The notes under the pieces were generated by a model. It had not been told where the DNA came from. It ran no database searches and saw only the letters and a list, made by a program, of their open reading frames with translations. From assembly GCF_000307265.1 (NCBI RefSeq), contig NZ_DF158901.1, positions 1-36,558 on the forward strand: a stretch of DNA of 36,558 nt, written 5' to 3'. Positions 1-7,568 of the stretch are shown piece after piece (within the stretch, counting starts at the first letter, position 1; the number at the start of each line of letters is the position of its first letter). The translations under genes and the position numbers were made by a program. Source of the stretch: Oscillibacter ruminantium GH1 (GTDB taxonomy: Bacteria; Bacillota; Clostridia; Oscillospirales; Oscillospiraceae).

Positions 1-228
1 CTGCCGCGAAACCACGTGCCCGGAAAACAGGATGTCCGCATTGTGATACAACCGACACAGCCCACCCAGTTCGCACAGTGCCTCCGGCGTCGCGCTGAAG
101 GTCAGCTGCCGCGCGCAGTCCCGATAGCTTCCGCTCCATGCCTTATCCTTTACCAGCGGCGTGATATGCTCCGTTTTGCTCCCATCCAGACTCCACGTCC
201 GGATCTTCAACAAATCATCGTATGCCAT
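1..228 (-). CDS. XkdQ-like tail hub protein, N-terminal 76 residues (partial)
   Basis: The minus strand reads open from an ATG at 228 to the window edge, starting MAYDDLLKIRTWSLDG, with no stop. Position directly after the LysM tail protein and the start pattern (short beta strands, then a segment describing a 'free or constrained' measure) fit the XkdQ/YqbQ hub family, which corresponds to gpD-type baseplate hub proteins. It starts 7 nt after the preceding stop codon, so it is in the same operon. The family call rests mainly on synteny with PBSX-type tails; only a quarter or less of the protein is visible. Confidence 0.7.
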   Translation of the reverse strand, partial: MAYDDLLKIRTWSLDGSKTEHITPLVKDKAWSGSYRDCARQLTFSATPEALCELGGLCRLYHNADILFSGHVVSRQ

Positions 229-235
229 AGCCGCC

Positions 236-874
236 TCACAATTTGGATTTGTCCGGACAGGTGACCTTGTTGCCGGGATAGATCAGGTTGGCGTTCTTGA
301 TGCCGTTGTACTTGGCCAGCTTATAGCACAGCGCCCCGTTCCCGTAATACTTTCGGGCAATGCCCCACAGGGTGTCTCCCTTGACCACGGTATGGACACG
401 CGCCGCCTGCTGCGCCCGGCTGGTGGATCTCGTTTTGTTCCCAGTGGCGGACTTGATCTCCGATGTCTCCGCCGCAAGCTCCCGGTATTGCCGTAAGGTC
501 AGCCGCACATATACGTCTCCGGTGCCGTCCTGTTCCCCATAGCGCACGGGGCCAAGCAGCACCGGGAAGTTGACCGGCGTATCCGTGACGATCAGCCGTA
601 GCACCTCGCCTGCCTCCGACCAGTCCGTCAGGGTTTTGACCATGGCGTAGGGATCACCTGTATAGCCACCTTGGGTGTAGTTTCGCGCTTCCGCTGGAAG
701 AAGAAATTCCATCTGCTCGTCAAACAGCGCCGAAAGGCCGGGGAATGCCGCCTCTCCAGTCTGGGACATATCCAGCACCGTCACATTTCGTCCCACCTCC
801 ACGGCAAATTCGGCAGGCGTCACGGGCATGGTCAGCTGCGTATTAGTCTTCACGCTGCGAAATACGATCTGCAT
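236..874 (-). CDS. LysM-domain tail protein, XkdP-like
   Basis: 212 residues. The C-terminal 50 residues form a LysM module (VVKGDTLWGIARKYYG, then a YNGIKNANLIYPGNKV stretch) that binds peptidoglycan or glycan. The N-terminal part has beta-rich segments typical of XkdP/gp53-like baseplate or tube-end proteins. In PBSX-type phages this gene sits between tape measure and hub, exactly as here. It likely helps cap the tail tube end and contact the cell wall during infection. A strong AAGGAGG site lies just before the ATG at 874. It is 9 nt from the tape measure stop. Confidence 0.85.
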   Translation of the reverse strand: MQIVFRSVKTNTQLTMPVTPAEFAVEVGRNVTVLDMSQTGEAAFPGLSALFDEQMEFLLPAEARNYTQGGYTGDPYAMVKTLTDWSEAGEVLRLIVTDTPVNFPVLLGPVRYGEQDGTGDVYVRLTLRQYRELAAETSEIKSATGNKTRSTSRAQQAARVHTVVKGDTLWGIARKYYGNGALCYKLAKYNGIKNANLIYPGNKVTCPDKSKL

Positions 875-883
875 AGCGCCTCC

Positions 884-2914
884 TTAGTCCGCCCGGAGCT
901 TTGCCGCAGCGATCTGTCGATAAAGCTCCGTGGCCACATCCTTGATGTCGCTCTCTTGGCGGACAGTGACCGGCCCAGTGATTTCAATCTTGACCGCGTC
1001 CGATCCGCCAGCCTCCCGGCTCTCCGCCGCCGTCTTGACCGTCTCGTCCTGATGCAGCAGGTACAGCCCCGTCTCCGGAACACGCCGCAGGCCGAAGGCA
1101 TTGGACCCTTCGTAATCCTCCCACGTATCGGTCACTGGGTTGTAATTCCCGGCGTTCATTGTTTTCCCATTAAATCCAAAATTGCCAATAGCGGCCGCCA
1201 ACCCTTTGGTGTACCAGTTGCCCTTTTCATAGCCTGCATCCCAGTAGTTCTGATTAGTAGACGCATCGTTGCGGATGGCCTCAGCCAGTGAGCGTTCCGA
1301 CTCTAGCGCAAGCTGTGCTCCAGGTCCGGCGTTGTACTCGTTCTGGCCCTGCACCTTAGCTCGGGCAATGATCTCGCCCATTTTAGCTGCATCTCCGGTT
1401 GCCTGTGCTGCCCGATAATCATTGCTGCCCATGGCAGCATCCACAGCATCCCGAATCGCCTTTTCCTTGGCATTTTCAAGGCTGGCCTGCCATGCGCCAA
1501 TGGCAGCGTTGGCTTCCTGCTGCCGCTGCCCGCTGATGCCGGATAGGTAGTCTGTCTCCGCCGCGATTCCCTTGCTGCGTTCTGCGTTATACCCTGCACC
1601 ATAAGCAGCCTGCATTTCTGTTTTTGTATCCTCCAACGTGGAAGAAAGGCCGGAAAAGGTCTGAGACTGCTTTTCCATCGCCCCGTCGTACATGGTGTCC
1701 ATAGCCTTCTGGATAATGCTGACGGCATTCACGCCGTTGATTTGACCCTTGGAGATCATGTCGTAGATCTGCGCCTTGGTCTTGTCCAGCCCGTCTGCCA
1801 GCATGCCGATGGCGTCCACGCCGCGCTCCTGGATCAGGTTGACGTACTCCAGAGAGGTTTTTCCGCTGGACTGCATACGTGCCAAAGCGGTTGCCATGGT
1901 GTTCATCCCGTTTGCATCCGCGCCAACGGCGCTTCCTGCGTTACCAACGGACGTCATCAGCGACAGCATCCGGCTGGGATCATCCTTAAAGCCCGTTGCA
2001 AGCGATCGGCTCATGGCCGTCAGATCGCTGTATTCCATAGGGGTCTTGGCGGCCATGATCCGCAGGTCTTTCAGATAATCGTCTCCAACGCCATTCCCAA
2101 GCATGGTATTAAAGGCAATGGCATCCTGCTCTCGCTGGGCCGCCACGGCGGAACCGGCTTGAATATCCGCATCCCGCTGGGTCAGCTGGGATTCTGTGTT
2201 TTCCTGCACATAGCTTTTAAAAGCATCGTCTTTTTTTTCGTAGATCTGATTCCCGGCGCTGACCAATCCGGAGAGGCCACCGATCGCCGCACCCGCCGCA
2301 ATTCCGGCAGGGCCGAGCAGCGCACCGGCCGCCGCTCCGGAAGCCGCTCCGGACAGCGTCGAATTTGCAATCGTAGCCAACGGCTGACCTACCGCGCTTT
2401 CGATCAGCGTCCCGGCAAATCCTGCCACACTATTGCCAAGGTCGCGGATCAGGCCCGCTTTCAGGAGACCCGAGCCAAGTCCGGACATCATATCCCCGCT
2501 GCCGCCTGCTCCAGCGGCTCCAGAACCGCCGGAATTGGACCCCAGTTTCCGAATTTCCTCCTGTGTTTCCCGGATGGACTTTCTGGTGTCGCGGGATGCC
2601 TCTTCATAGGATTTCGCCGCGTCTGTCAGGTCTTTATACTGCTTTTTTGCGTTTTCAAAGTTGAGCTTGCTCTCCTCGTCGCCGGTCTTTTTAAAGGCCG
2701 CCTCCGCCTCCTTTAGCGACTTTTTCGCCGCCATCGCCTGCGTGGAGACGGATGCAAAGGACTTATTAAAGGCGTCGTTTTTCTGGCTCAGCTGGCCGAC
2801 TTTCCGCTGCAACTCCTCAAACTGCTTGCTTAGCGCCTGCGAGTTGCCATACATGGACTTCATGGAACCGCTGATTTCGTCGTTTGCCTTAAATACGATG
2901 GACGATTCCGGCAC
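884..2914 (-). CDS. Tail tape measure protein
   Basis: 676 residues, the longest gene of the tail block. The N-terminal 120 residues are a charged coiled coil (repeated K/E/A heptads). A long Gly/Ala-rich hydrophobic stretch follows at about residues 150-220, and the remainder is mixed helical, as expected for a protein that sets tail length and is ejected into the membrane. It lies directly after the tail assembly chaperone, the universal position for this gene. At 676 residues it would imply a tail of roughly 100 nm using the usual 0.15 nm per residue. A strong GGAGG site precedes the ATG at 2914. Confidence 0.93.
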   Translation of the reverse strand: MPESSIVFKANDEISGSMKSMYGNSQALSKQFEELQRKVGQLSQKNDAFNKSFASVSTQAMAAKKSLKEAEAAFKKTGDEESKLNFENAKKQYKDLTDAAKSYEEASRDTRKSIRETQEEIRKLGSNSGGSGAAGAGGSGDMMSGLGSGLLKAGLIRDLGNSVAGFAGTLIESAVGQPLATIANSTLSGAASGAAAGALLGPAGIAAGAAIGGLSGLVSAGNQIYEKKDDAFKSYVQENTESQLTQRDADIQAGSAVAAQREQDAIAFNTMLGNGVGDDYLKDLRIMAAKTPMEYSDLTAMSRSLATGFKDDPSRMLSLMTSVGNAGSAVGADANGMNTMATALARMQSSGKTSLEYVNLIQERGVDAIGMLADGLDKTKAQIYDMISKGQINGVNAVSIIQKAMDTMYDGAMEKQSQTFSGLSSTLEDTKTEMQAAYGAGYNAERSKGIAAETDYLSGISGQRQQEANAAIGAWQASLENAKEKAIRDAVDAAMGSNDYRAAQATGDAAKMGEIIARAKVQGQNEYNAGPGAQLALESERSLAEAIRNDASTNQNYWDAGYEKGNWYTKGLAAAIGNFGFNGKTMNAGNYNPVTDTWEDYEGSNAFGLRRVPETGLYLLHQDETVKTAAESREAGGSDAVKIEITGPVTVRQESDIKDVATELYRQIAAAKLRAD

Positions 2915-2932
2915 TGAAACGACCTCCTTCCG

Positions 2933-2961
2933 TTGACTTTTTTAACGCTGTGGGATATACT
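2933..2961 (+). promoter_or_regulatory. Sigma-A-type promoter of the 42-residue membrane protein gene
   Basis: TTGACT at 2933-2938, a 17-bp spacer and TATACT at 2956-2961, 43 bp before the start codon at 3004. It points rightward, against all surrounding tail genes, and overlaps the 5' leader of the tape measure gene. Confidence 0.85.
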
Positions 2962-3003
2962 AAAACATATCAAATCAAACCGATTGCGAAAGGAGGCTGT
3001 CCA

Positions 3004-3132
3004 ATGGATCAGAAGCCATCCGTTTGGAAACAGGCCCGGGAGCTTGTATCAAAAGACCCCGTCCTTCGCGTATTGTTCTGGGGCGGCCTTGCCTGTGCCG
3101 CCGTTGCATGGATGATTGTTTTGTCCATCTGA
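3004..3132 (+). CDS. 42-residue single-span membrane protein, moron-like
   Basis: Starts MDQKPSVWKQARELV and ends with one hydrophobic helix of about 20 residues (VLFWGGLACAAVAWMIVLSI), so it should be an N-in or N-out single-span inner-membrane peptide. AGGAGG at 2991-2996 is 7 nt before the ATG at 3004, which decides against an upstream in-frame start at 2950. It has its own consensus promoter and its own terminator and runs opposite to the tail operon. That is the classic layout of a 'moron': a gene expressed from the prophage independently of the lytic programme. No family is recognised; superinfection exclusion or host fitness roles are guesses. Confidence 0.8.
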   Translation: MDQKPSVWKQARELVSKDPVLRVLFWGGLACAAVAWMIVLSI

Positions 3133-3139
3133 TACCCAC

Positions 3140-3168
3140 GCCGCCCCCATAAGGGGGCGGCTGTTTTT
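3140..3168 (+). terminator. Rho-independent terminator after the 42-residue gene
   Basis: Perfect 9-bp stem (GCCGCCCCC at 3140-3148 with GGGGGCGGC at 3153-3161), loop ATAA, then TGTTTTTA. The T-tract overlaps the stop codon (3167-3169) of the frameshifted chaperone form on the opposite strand. Confidence 0.85.
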
Positions 3169-3726
3169 ATGTTTGTCTGTTCAACTCGATCTCAAGGGCG
3201 GAGAACTCCCGGATGATCTCTTGCCATCCGTCTTCTCGGTCGTGCAGTTCTATCAACTCCGACACCGACCAGTGGTGAAAGCGGAACAGATGAAACAGCA
3301 ACGACAGTTCCGGGTCGTTCCCCGCCTCTAGGCGTTTTTTACCTCACTAAGCGTCCGGACAATGTAGCCATCCAGCATCTGGATCTCCACACTCAATTCG
3401 TCGATTTCACCCGGCGTGAGCATAGCGGTAATGGCGTCAATGGGCGTTGCGATGTTCTTCTCCGGGCTCAGCAGCCGCTTGTCGTGGAAATTCGGCTCCA
3501 CGCAGCCCTCCAGAACCATGTTCACGGCAATGGCATCCGTTTTCTTCTGCACCTTCCGGATGGTCTGATAGGGGATTCCGCGCAGGGTAAAAATCACATC
3601 ATGCCCGGCAAGCTCACTCAGTCGGTCAATCCGCATCCGCTTTTCCGGCAGCTTTTTACGCACATCCGGAAGGTCCCCGTTCAGCAGAAGATCCAATACG
3701 CTGCCTTTTTTCATCGTCTCTTCCAT
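3167..3726 (-). CDS. Tail assembly chaperone, long form made by -1 frameshift (G-T type)
   Basis: The minus strand stays open past the short-form stop in the -1 frame. After the slippery site the reading continues RLEAGNDPELSLLFHLFRFH and runs about 54 residues to TAA at 3167-3169, with normal codon use and a plausible helical protein. No start codon or ribosome site serves this piece, so it is explained best as an extension of the upstream chaperone. Paired short and long tail chaperones made by -1 slippage are known in lambda (G and G-T) and in most long-tailed phages; they bind the tape measure and deliver tube subunits. The gene is next to the tape measure, as expected. Confidence 0.85.
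3328..3726 (-). CDS. XkdN-like tail assembly chaperone, short form
   Basis: 132 residues from the ATG at 3726, which overlaps the tube protein stop codon (TGATG) and follows a GAGGTG site; a GTG one codon earlier is less likely. The protein (starting MEETMKKGSVLDLLLNGDLP) matches the XkdN-type chaperone pattern of PBSX-like tails. It lies between tube and tape measure genes. The last sense codons GTA AAA AAC GCC before TAG contain a slippery heptamer that produces the long form. Confidence 0.88.
   Translation of the reverse strand: MEETMKKGSVLDLLLNGDLPDVRKKLPEKRMRIDRLSELAGHDVIFTLRGIPYQTIRKVQKKTDAIAVNMVLEGCVEPNFHDKRLLSPEKNIATPIDAITAMLTPGEIDELSVEIQMLDGYIVRTLSEVKNA
3334..3340 (-). promoter_or_regulatory. 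Programmed -1 ribosomal frameshift site, A AAA AAC
   Basis: On the minus strand the zero-frame codons are GTA AAA AAC GCC TAG, giving the ideal X XXY YYZ heptamer A AAA AAC four codons or fewer from the stop. After a one-base backward slip reading continues CGC CTA GAG GCG with no stop for about 54 codons. The GC-rich sequence just downstream could supply a stimulatory structure, which was not modelled. Confidence 0.85.
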
Positions 3727-4151
3727 CACTGCACCTCAATCTTGTCCAGATATTCCACTCGCGTGGCGGTAAAAGGAATCGTGAGACTGCCTTCCTTGGC
3801 GGCCGCCCAGTCCATCACCGTCACCTCATCGTAGCTCACGCCGTACACCGCGATTCGCTCTGCGCCATAGGCGTCCGGGTCGGCCAGCTTGCCCACCAGC
3901 GTCTTGCGCCGATCGTGACCAGCCTGCACAGCCTCCACATCGTCGCTGCCGCGCGAATAAATCTTGTGAAGCGTGATAGACCCGGTAATCTTCACACCAG
4001 TGACCTTGCTGTCCTCGGCCATCTGGCGGCAGAAATTGATGGTGCTTTTGTTTTTGTTGAGTTTGACCTGGAACGCGGACACCTCCGCCAGTTCCACGCT
4101 GTTCTCCCACACGCCGCCAAACGTGCCGTTAATAACTCTGTATCCATCCAT
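3726..4151 (-). CDS. Tail tube protein, XkdM-like
   Basis: 141 residues, beginning MDGYRVINGTFGGVW. Size, the opening 'INGTxGxVW' pattern and position between sheath and chaperone fit the XkdM/DUF2001 tube protein of contractile PBSX-type tails, which stacks in hexameric rings inside the sheath. Strong GGAGG site before the ATG. It is 15 nt downstream of the sheath gene and overlaps the chaperone gene. Confidence 0.88.
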   Translation of the reverse strand: MDGYRVINGTFGGVWENSVELAEVSAFQVKLNKNKSTINFCRQMAEDSKVTGVKITGSITLHKIYSRGSDDVEAVQAGHDRRKTLVGKLADPDAYGAERIAVYGVSYDEVTVMDWAAAKEGSLTIPFTATRVEYLDKIEVQ

Positions 4152-4166
4152 GTTGTCGTCCTCCCT

Positions 4167-5249
4167 TTACAGCCGAATGATCACACTGGCGTCTTCGATG
4201 GCGTCCACCGGCTTAATGGATACCAGCAAAAAGACGTTGGTGCCGGTGTTGGCCTCCTTGATCTCCTGCTCGCTCATATCCACGGTGGACGTTCCATGCT
4301 CCTCCAGCCATTTCTGCTGGCTGTCCACGTCAATGCCGCAGGTAAAATCGTCCATAATCAGGCCGTCCCGCGCCAGGGAGCGGAGATAGTTGGTAATGGA
4401 CGTCACTAGCAGCAGCTTGTTGTCGTAGGTGTTGGGATACTTGCCGATGTAGTTGTCGTCGATGGCCGCCCGCAGATCGTGCTGCACCATGTCCAGCAGC
4501 TCCACGATCTTGATTTTCTTCCATGCGTCGCTTTTCCCGGTGACGGTGGTCAGGCTGTTGACAGCCCGTCCGGTTTTTACCTTCTCGCCGTCCCAGAAAA
4601 GCACCAACTCGCCTTTACCAACGGCGGTGTTCAGCGCCGCTTCCGTCAGCCGAGTCACATCGTGAACCTCCGGCAGCGGCGCATAAGTCGCGCTGATAGT
4701 CATAGGCGTTCCCGCCAGCAGCCCAGCCATCCGACCGCAGTAGGCAGCGGCGTCAAGAGGGTCGCCTGCGTCAATATTGATCCCAGCCGCCGTAAAGTTG
4801 ACGATCGCCTCGCTGTCCGCTGTAAGGCTGGGCAACACGGCCTTGTAAATTGCGTGATTGTCGCTGCGCTGGGTGGTGATCCATGTTTTAATCACGCCCG
4901 CCTCCTGGGCCGTCAGATCGGCGGGTCCGGCCAGATAGTCAAACTGCTGCGTTGCCAGCCACGCCAGCGCCGGACAACTGGCGGCGATTACGTCGTCGGC
5001 ACCGGTCACGTAAAGCAGTACCTTCTTGGGCGGCTTTACATAGCCAATAAACGCCCGCCGCACTGCCGCCTGATTAGCGGCTCCCATGGTGCTGGGCAGC
5101 TGGGACGGCGCAGTCAGCGTGTAGGTCTTATCCGCCAGCGCCGCATCCCGCAGAATCAGGGCAACCGTGCCCTTCTGGGAGCGGGCAAGCGCCGTGGACG
5201 CCGCCTGTTCAAAGGCGATGTTGATACTGGGCATTGCCAGTGTACTCAT
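4167..5249 (-). CDS. Contractile tail sheath protein, XkdK-like
   Basis: 360 residues, starting MSTLAMPSINIAFEQAAST. The N-terminus, the 'AAYCGRMAGLLAGTPM' motif near the middle and the C-terminal 'NVFLLVSIKPVDAIEDASVIIRL'-type ending (shown here only in part) are the marks of the XkdK/Mu-L sheath family; the C-terminal strand is the arm that links sheath subunits. This is the main proof that the phage has a contractile tail. It overlaps the preceding gene by 4 nt (ATGA). Length is at the short end for sheaths but matches PBSX-like compact forms. Confidence 0.92.
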   Translation of the reverse strand: MSTLAMPSINIAFEQAASTALARSQKGTVALILRDAALADKTYTLTAPSQLPSTMGAANQAAVRRAFIGYVKPPKKVLLYVTGADDVIAASCPALAWLATQQFDYLAGPADLTAQEAGVIKTWITTQRSDNHAIYKAVLPSLTADSEAIVNFTAAGINIDAGDPLDAAAYCGRMAGLLAGTPMTISATYAPLPEVHDVTRLTEAALNTAVGKGELVLFWDGEKVKTGRAVNSLTTVTGKSDAWKKIKIVELLDMVQHDLRAAIDDNYIGKYPNTYDNKLLLVTSITNYLRSLARDGLIMDDFTCGIDVDSQQKWLEEHGTSTVDMSEQEIKEANTGTNVFLLVSIKPVDAIEDASVIIRL

Positions 5250-5716
5250 AATGTCGTGTCCTCCTTCAGACTTGTATTCAGATCCAACTGCTGCATCAGC
5301 GGCAGGATTGCCGCCGGTTCAAACTCCGCGCGGCCATAGTTCAGAGACAGCCCAACCACGGTTTCGGTGTAATCGCAGTTGTGCTCTGTGGCACAGCTGA
5401 TAACCTTCAAGGCCCGGTCGTCTGCCTTCAGATATCCTTTGGCAAACAGCCCTACCAGCAGCATGGTTCGCAGATCCAGAGCCGCGAAGTGGCTGTTGTG
5501 CCGTGCGTCCACCTCCACAAAGTCCGTGATTTTGTAGGTGTACCGCAGTTTCACCCCGCCGGGAGACAGCTCCTCCAGCGCAATACCGCGCAGTTCAACC
5601 AGATTACTAGGCCGCTTAAACTCTCTGGGGACTAGATTCTCATAGACTTTCTCTCCGGGAAACAGCATTCCAACCGCCGCGCTCACAGCGGTGGTGATTT
5701 CATTTGGTGTGAGCAT
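5246..5716 (-). CDS. Tail terminator / tail completion protein (DUF6838-like)
   Basis: 156 residues, starting MLTPNEITTAVSAAVGMLFP. Size, mixed alpha/beta pattern and position just before the sheath fit the tail terminator family that caps the tail and joins it to the head. It starts 2 nt after the preceding gene's stop and overlaps the sheath start. Family naming is from position and pattern, not from a search. Confidence 0.75.
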   Translation of the reverse strand: MLTPNEITTAVSAAVGMLFPGEKVYENLVPREFKRPSNLVELRGIALEELSPGGVKLRYTYKITDFVEVDARHNSHFAALDLRTMLLVGLFAKGYLKADDRALKVISCATEHNCDYTETVVGLSLNYGRAEFEPAAILPLMQQLDLNTSLKEDTTL

Positions 5717-5718
5717 GC

Positions 5719-6234
5719 CTATCCTTTTCCTCCATACATCGCATCGTCCAGTTCCTCGTCAAATTCCCGTAGCGCAGTTTCCGCCGCATCCAACGCGATC
5801 TTGTCCGCCTTCATGGCGGCCCAGCTGTAAAATTGATAGCCCTTGACATAGATTCCGTTTCCGCGAATGCGGGGCCGGTATCGTTTCGCCCGCCCGCTTG
5901 GCTGACGGATTCCGTATCCACGATCAAGGTAGCGCGTCAGATCAGCGGAGGTCGTCCAATCGCCAGAGGATTTTGCCACCTGAATCACGTCAGCAAATGT
6001 GGGAGAAACCGCCGAATAGTGTCCGCCGCTGCCCATGCGGATCTCCTGCCAGCGTTTGATCCGGCCAGTGTTTCCGGGGACACCCCGCTGATCGATCTGC
6101 GCCAAAACCTCTTTTTGCGCGGCAACAGCAGCGGCATAGAGCGCCGTTTTGATTGCCTCTGGGACTTCCTCAATAAAATCGCTCCAGTAGTCCCACATTT
6201 TGTTCCAAGCCGTAAGATCGACCCGGCAAGACAT
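5719..6234 (-). CDS. HK97 gp10-like head-tail protein
   Basis: 171 residues from the ATG at 6234 (MSCRVDLTAWNKMW). This start has an AGGAGG site six bases upstream and overlaps the previous stop as ATGA, so the longer in-frame start at 6276 is rejected. The pattern of an N-terminal helix (EAIKTALYAAAVAAQKEVLA), a 'TGRIKRW' turn and a Gly/Arg-rich middle matches HK97-gp10/XkdI-type neck or tail-attachment proteins. It lies between the head-closure protein and the tail terminator, the standard location. Confidence 0.8.
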   Translation of the reverse strand: MSCRVDLTAWNKMWDYWSDFIEEVPEAIKTALYAAAVAAQKEVLAQIDQRGVPGNTGRIKRWQEIRMGSGGHYSAVSPTFADVIQVAKSSGDWTTSADLTRYLDRGYGIRQPSGRAKRYRPRIRGNGIYVKGYQFYSWAAMKADKIALDAAETALREFDEELDDAMYGGKG

Positions 6235-6806
6235 CAGCAGTCCTCCTTCCGGCGTATCTCGTACTCGTTTTTCCATGCATCCAGCGTGTGACGCACCAGA
6301 ACTTCATAGTCCTTCCCGCCTACCTCTACCAAGGACCCGGAGGCAAGCTCAATGGGCTTTGACGTTACTAGCACCAGCGTGGTAGTAGTGACGGCCATGG
6401 GCGTCTCCTGCGTGTGCCCCAAATACTTCTCCGTCAGCACGCCGGGGAATTTGCACCCTGCCGGGGATCTGTCCACATCCTTCTGGCAGTTCACCGCGCT
6501 GCACAGCGCCGCCTTGACCTCCACAATCCCCGGCTGCTCCGTGTCCGCAACGGACGTCAGAAAGCAAAACTGGCCCCGCCACAGAAAGGAAAGGCCCAGA
6601 TTAATGCGGCTTGCCTTGCGCATTTTGAAAATTACGCTCCGCGCCCCGATTCCGACTGAGGAAAACAGGCTGCTGCGGTCGCTCTGCTCCGCCTTGACCC
6701 ACGCGCCCCATACAGTCGTCCAGTTCCATGCATCCGCAGCCGCATCATAGGTGAATTCGCGGGCCTGCACCCGTTCGTTCAGGTCTCCCGCGCTGATAAA
6801 CTCCAT
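6234..6806 (-). CDS. Head closure (head-tail adaptor) protein, possibly two fused units
   Basis: 190 residues. The first half (starting MEFISAGDLNERVQAREF, then a Trp-rich 'WNWTTVWGAWVKAEQSD' segment) has the pattern of the SPP1 gp16/HK97 gp9-like head closure proteins. The second half, from about residue 110, reads as a further beta-barrel-like unit ('LASGSLVEVGGKDYEVLVRHT'). Usual family members are about 105-120 residues, so this one is long; a tandem fusion of two adaptor-type units is an inference. It follows the connector gene and overlaps the next gene by 3 nt. Confidence 0.7.
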   Translation of the reverse strand: MEFISAGDLNERVQAREFTYDAAADAWNWTTVWGAWVKAEQSDRSSLFSSVGIGARSVIFKMRKASRINLGLSFLWRGQFCFLTSVADTEQPGIVEVKAALCSAVNCQKDVDRSPAGCKFPGVLTEKYLGHTQETPMAVTTTTLVLVTSKPIELASGSLVEVGGKDYEVLVRHTLDAWKNEYEIRRKEDC

Positions 6807-6815
6807 GCCGACCTC

Positions 6816-7145
6816 CTATCCACCGCTGCCGGTGCCCAATTCGGGCACCGGCTCGGTGAGTTTCAGTTGATTCAGCGTCTGACGGAAAGCCGGGTTCTCC
6901 GCCACGATGGGGCCGGTGATGGTCATATTCCTGCGCTCATACTTGTCCAGCACCATATAGTTGATACACAGGTCATACAGCGCACGGCGATCAGTGCCAT
7001 CCTGCGGGATGCTGACCCCCGCGCCCGTCATATATGCAACCGATGCAGCGTACCAGCCCGGAACCAGAGAGACATCTGGGTCTTCCTCGTCAATCCGGCA
7101 ATACGCCAGCAGCGTCTTCCGCCGCTCCTCCGTCAATTCCGCCAT
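6816..7145 (-). CDS. gp6-like head-tail connector
   Basis: 109 residues with the gp6/gp15-type pattern: an N-terminal 'EERRKTLLAYCRIDEEDPD' segment followed by helices and a conserved 'DRRALYDLCINYMVLDKYERR' stretch. These proteins form a ring below the portal. The C-terminal tail contains one copy of the dispersed 17-bp palindrome (6832-6848), read as VPELGT. Confidence 0.85.
   Translation of the reverse strand: MAELTEERRKTLLAYCRIDEEDPDVSLVPGWYAASVAYMTGAGVSIPQDGTDRRALYDLCINYMVLDKYERRNMTITGPIVAENPAFRQTLNQLKLTEPVPELGTGSGG
6832..6848. repeat. Dispersed 17-bp palindrome, copy 1
   Basis: GTGCCCAATTCGGGCAC, inside the C-terminal tail of the connector gene. The two flanking bases on each side (CG, CG) extend the symmetry to 7-8 bp per arm. 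Consensus over five copies is GTGYCC-NATTN-GGRCAC. Confidence 0.8.
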
Positions 7146-7148
7146 GAC

Positions 7149-7556
7149 TTAGAGCGTCAGCGCCCAGTCGTTGTCAGCGGGCAGATACATCACATCGCCC
7201 AGCGCCACAGCGCTGCATACCACCGCCGCAGCCGCGTCATGCTGAAATTTCACGCCGTAGTGGCTGTATGCGCTCTGGGGCTTCACATCCACAACCGCAA
7301 CGGCAGAGGTCATTGTGCCAGCCGCCGTAAATGCCTTCTCGCCGATCTTTGTAGCTCCGGTCCCGGAGGCGTCCGTCGCCCCGTAAACTGCAACAGTCAG
7401 CTTCTTGCCGCTGGCAAGCGCGCCGGTTGTCACGGCAAAGGCCAGCTGCCGCTTCTTTGCGGAAGAGATGTAAATGGGGGTGGAGTCCGTGGTCGCAGCC
7501 AGAGAAACGGGGACGCAGGCGACTTCCGCCTTCATACCTTCCATGATTCTGTTCAT
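7149..7556 (-). CDS. Virion protein of unknown function, candidate capsid decoration protein
   Basis: 135 residues, Ala/Val/Thr-rich and beta-strand-rich (AFAVTTGALASGKKLTVAVYGATD), with no signal peptide. It comes directly after the major capsid gene, where decoration or head-fibre proteins are usually encoded. No family is recognised. A GGAGG site lies before the ATG at 7556. A structural role is inferred from position and composition only. Confidence 0.6.
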   Translation of the reverse strand: MNRIMEGMKAEVACVPVSLAATTDSTPIYISSAKKRQLAFAVTTGALASGKKLTVAVYGATDASGTGATKIGEKAFTAAGTMTSAVAVVDVKPQSAYSHYGVKFQHDAAAAVVCSAVALGDVMYLPADNDWALTL

Positions 7557-7568
7557 CGTAAATCCTCC

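Noticed and set aside
2530..2548. GGAATTGGACCCC in the tape measure gene, similar to part of the palindrome
   Set aside because: Only one arm matches; likely chance in a Gly/Ser/Asn linker.
6546..6562. GTGTCCGCAACGGACGT, a weak palindrome in the head closure gene
   Set aside because: Arms agree but the centre and outer bases do not fit the five-copy consensus.
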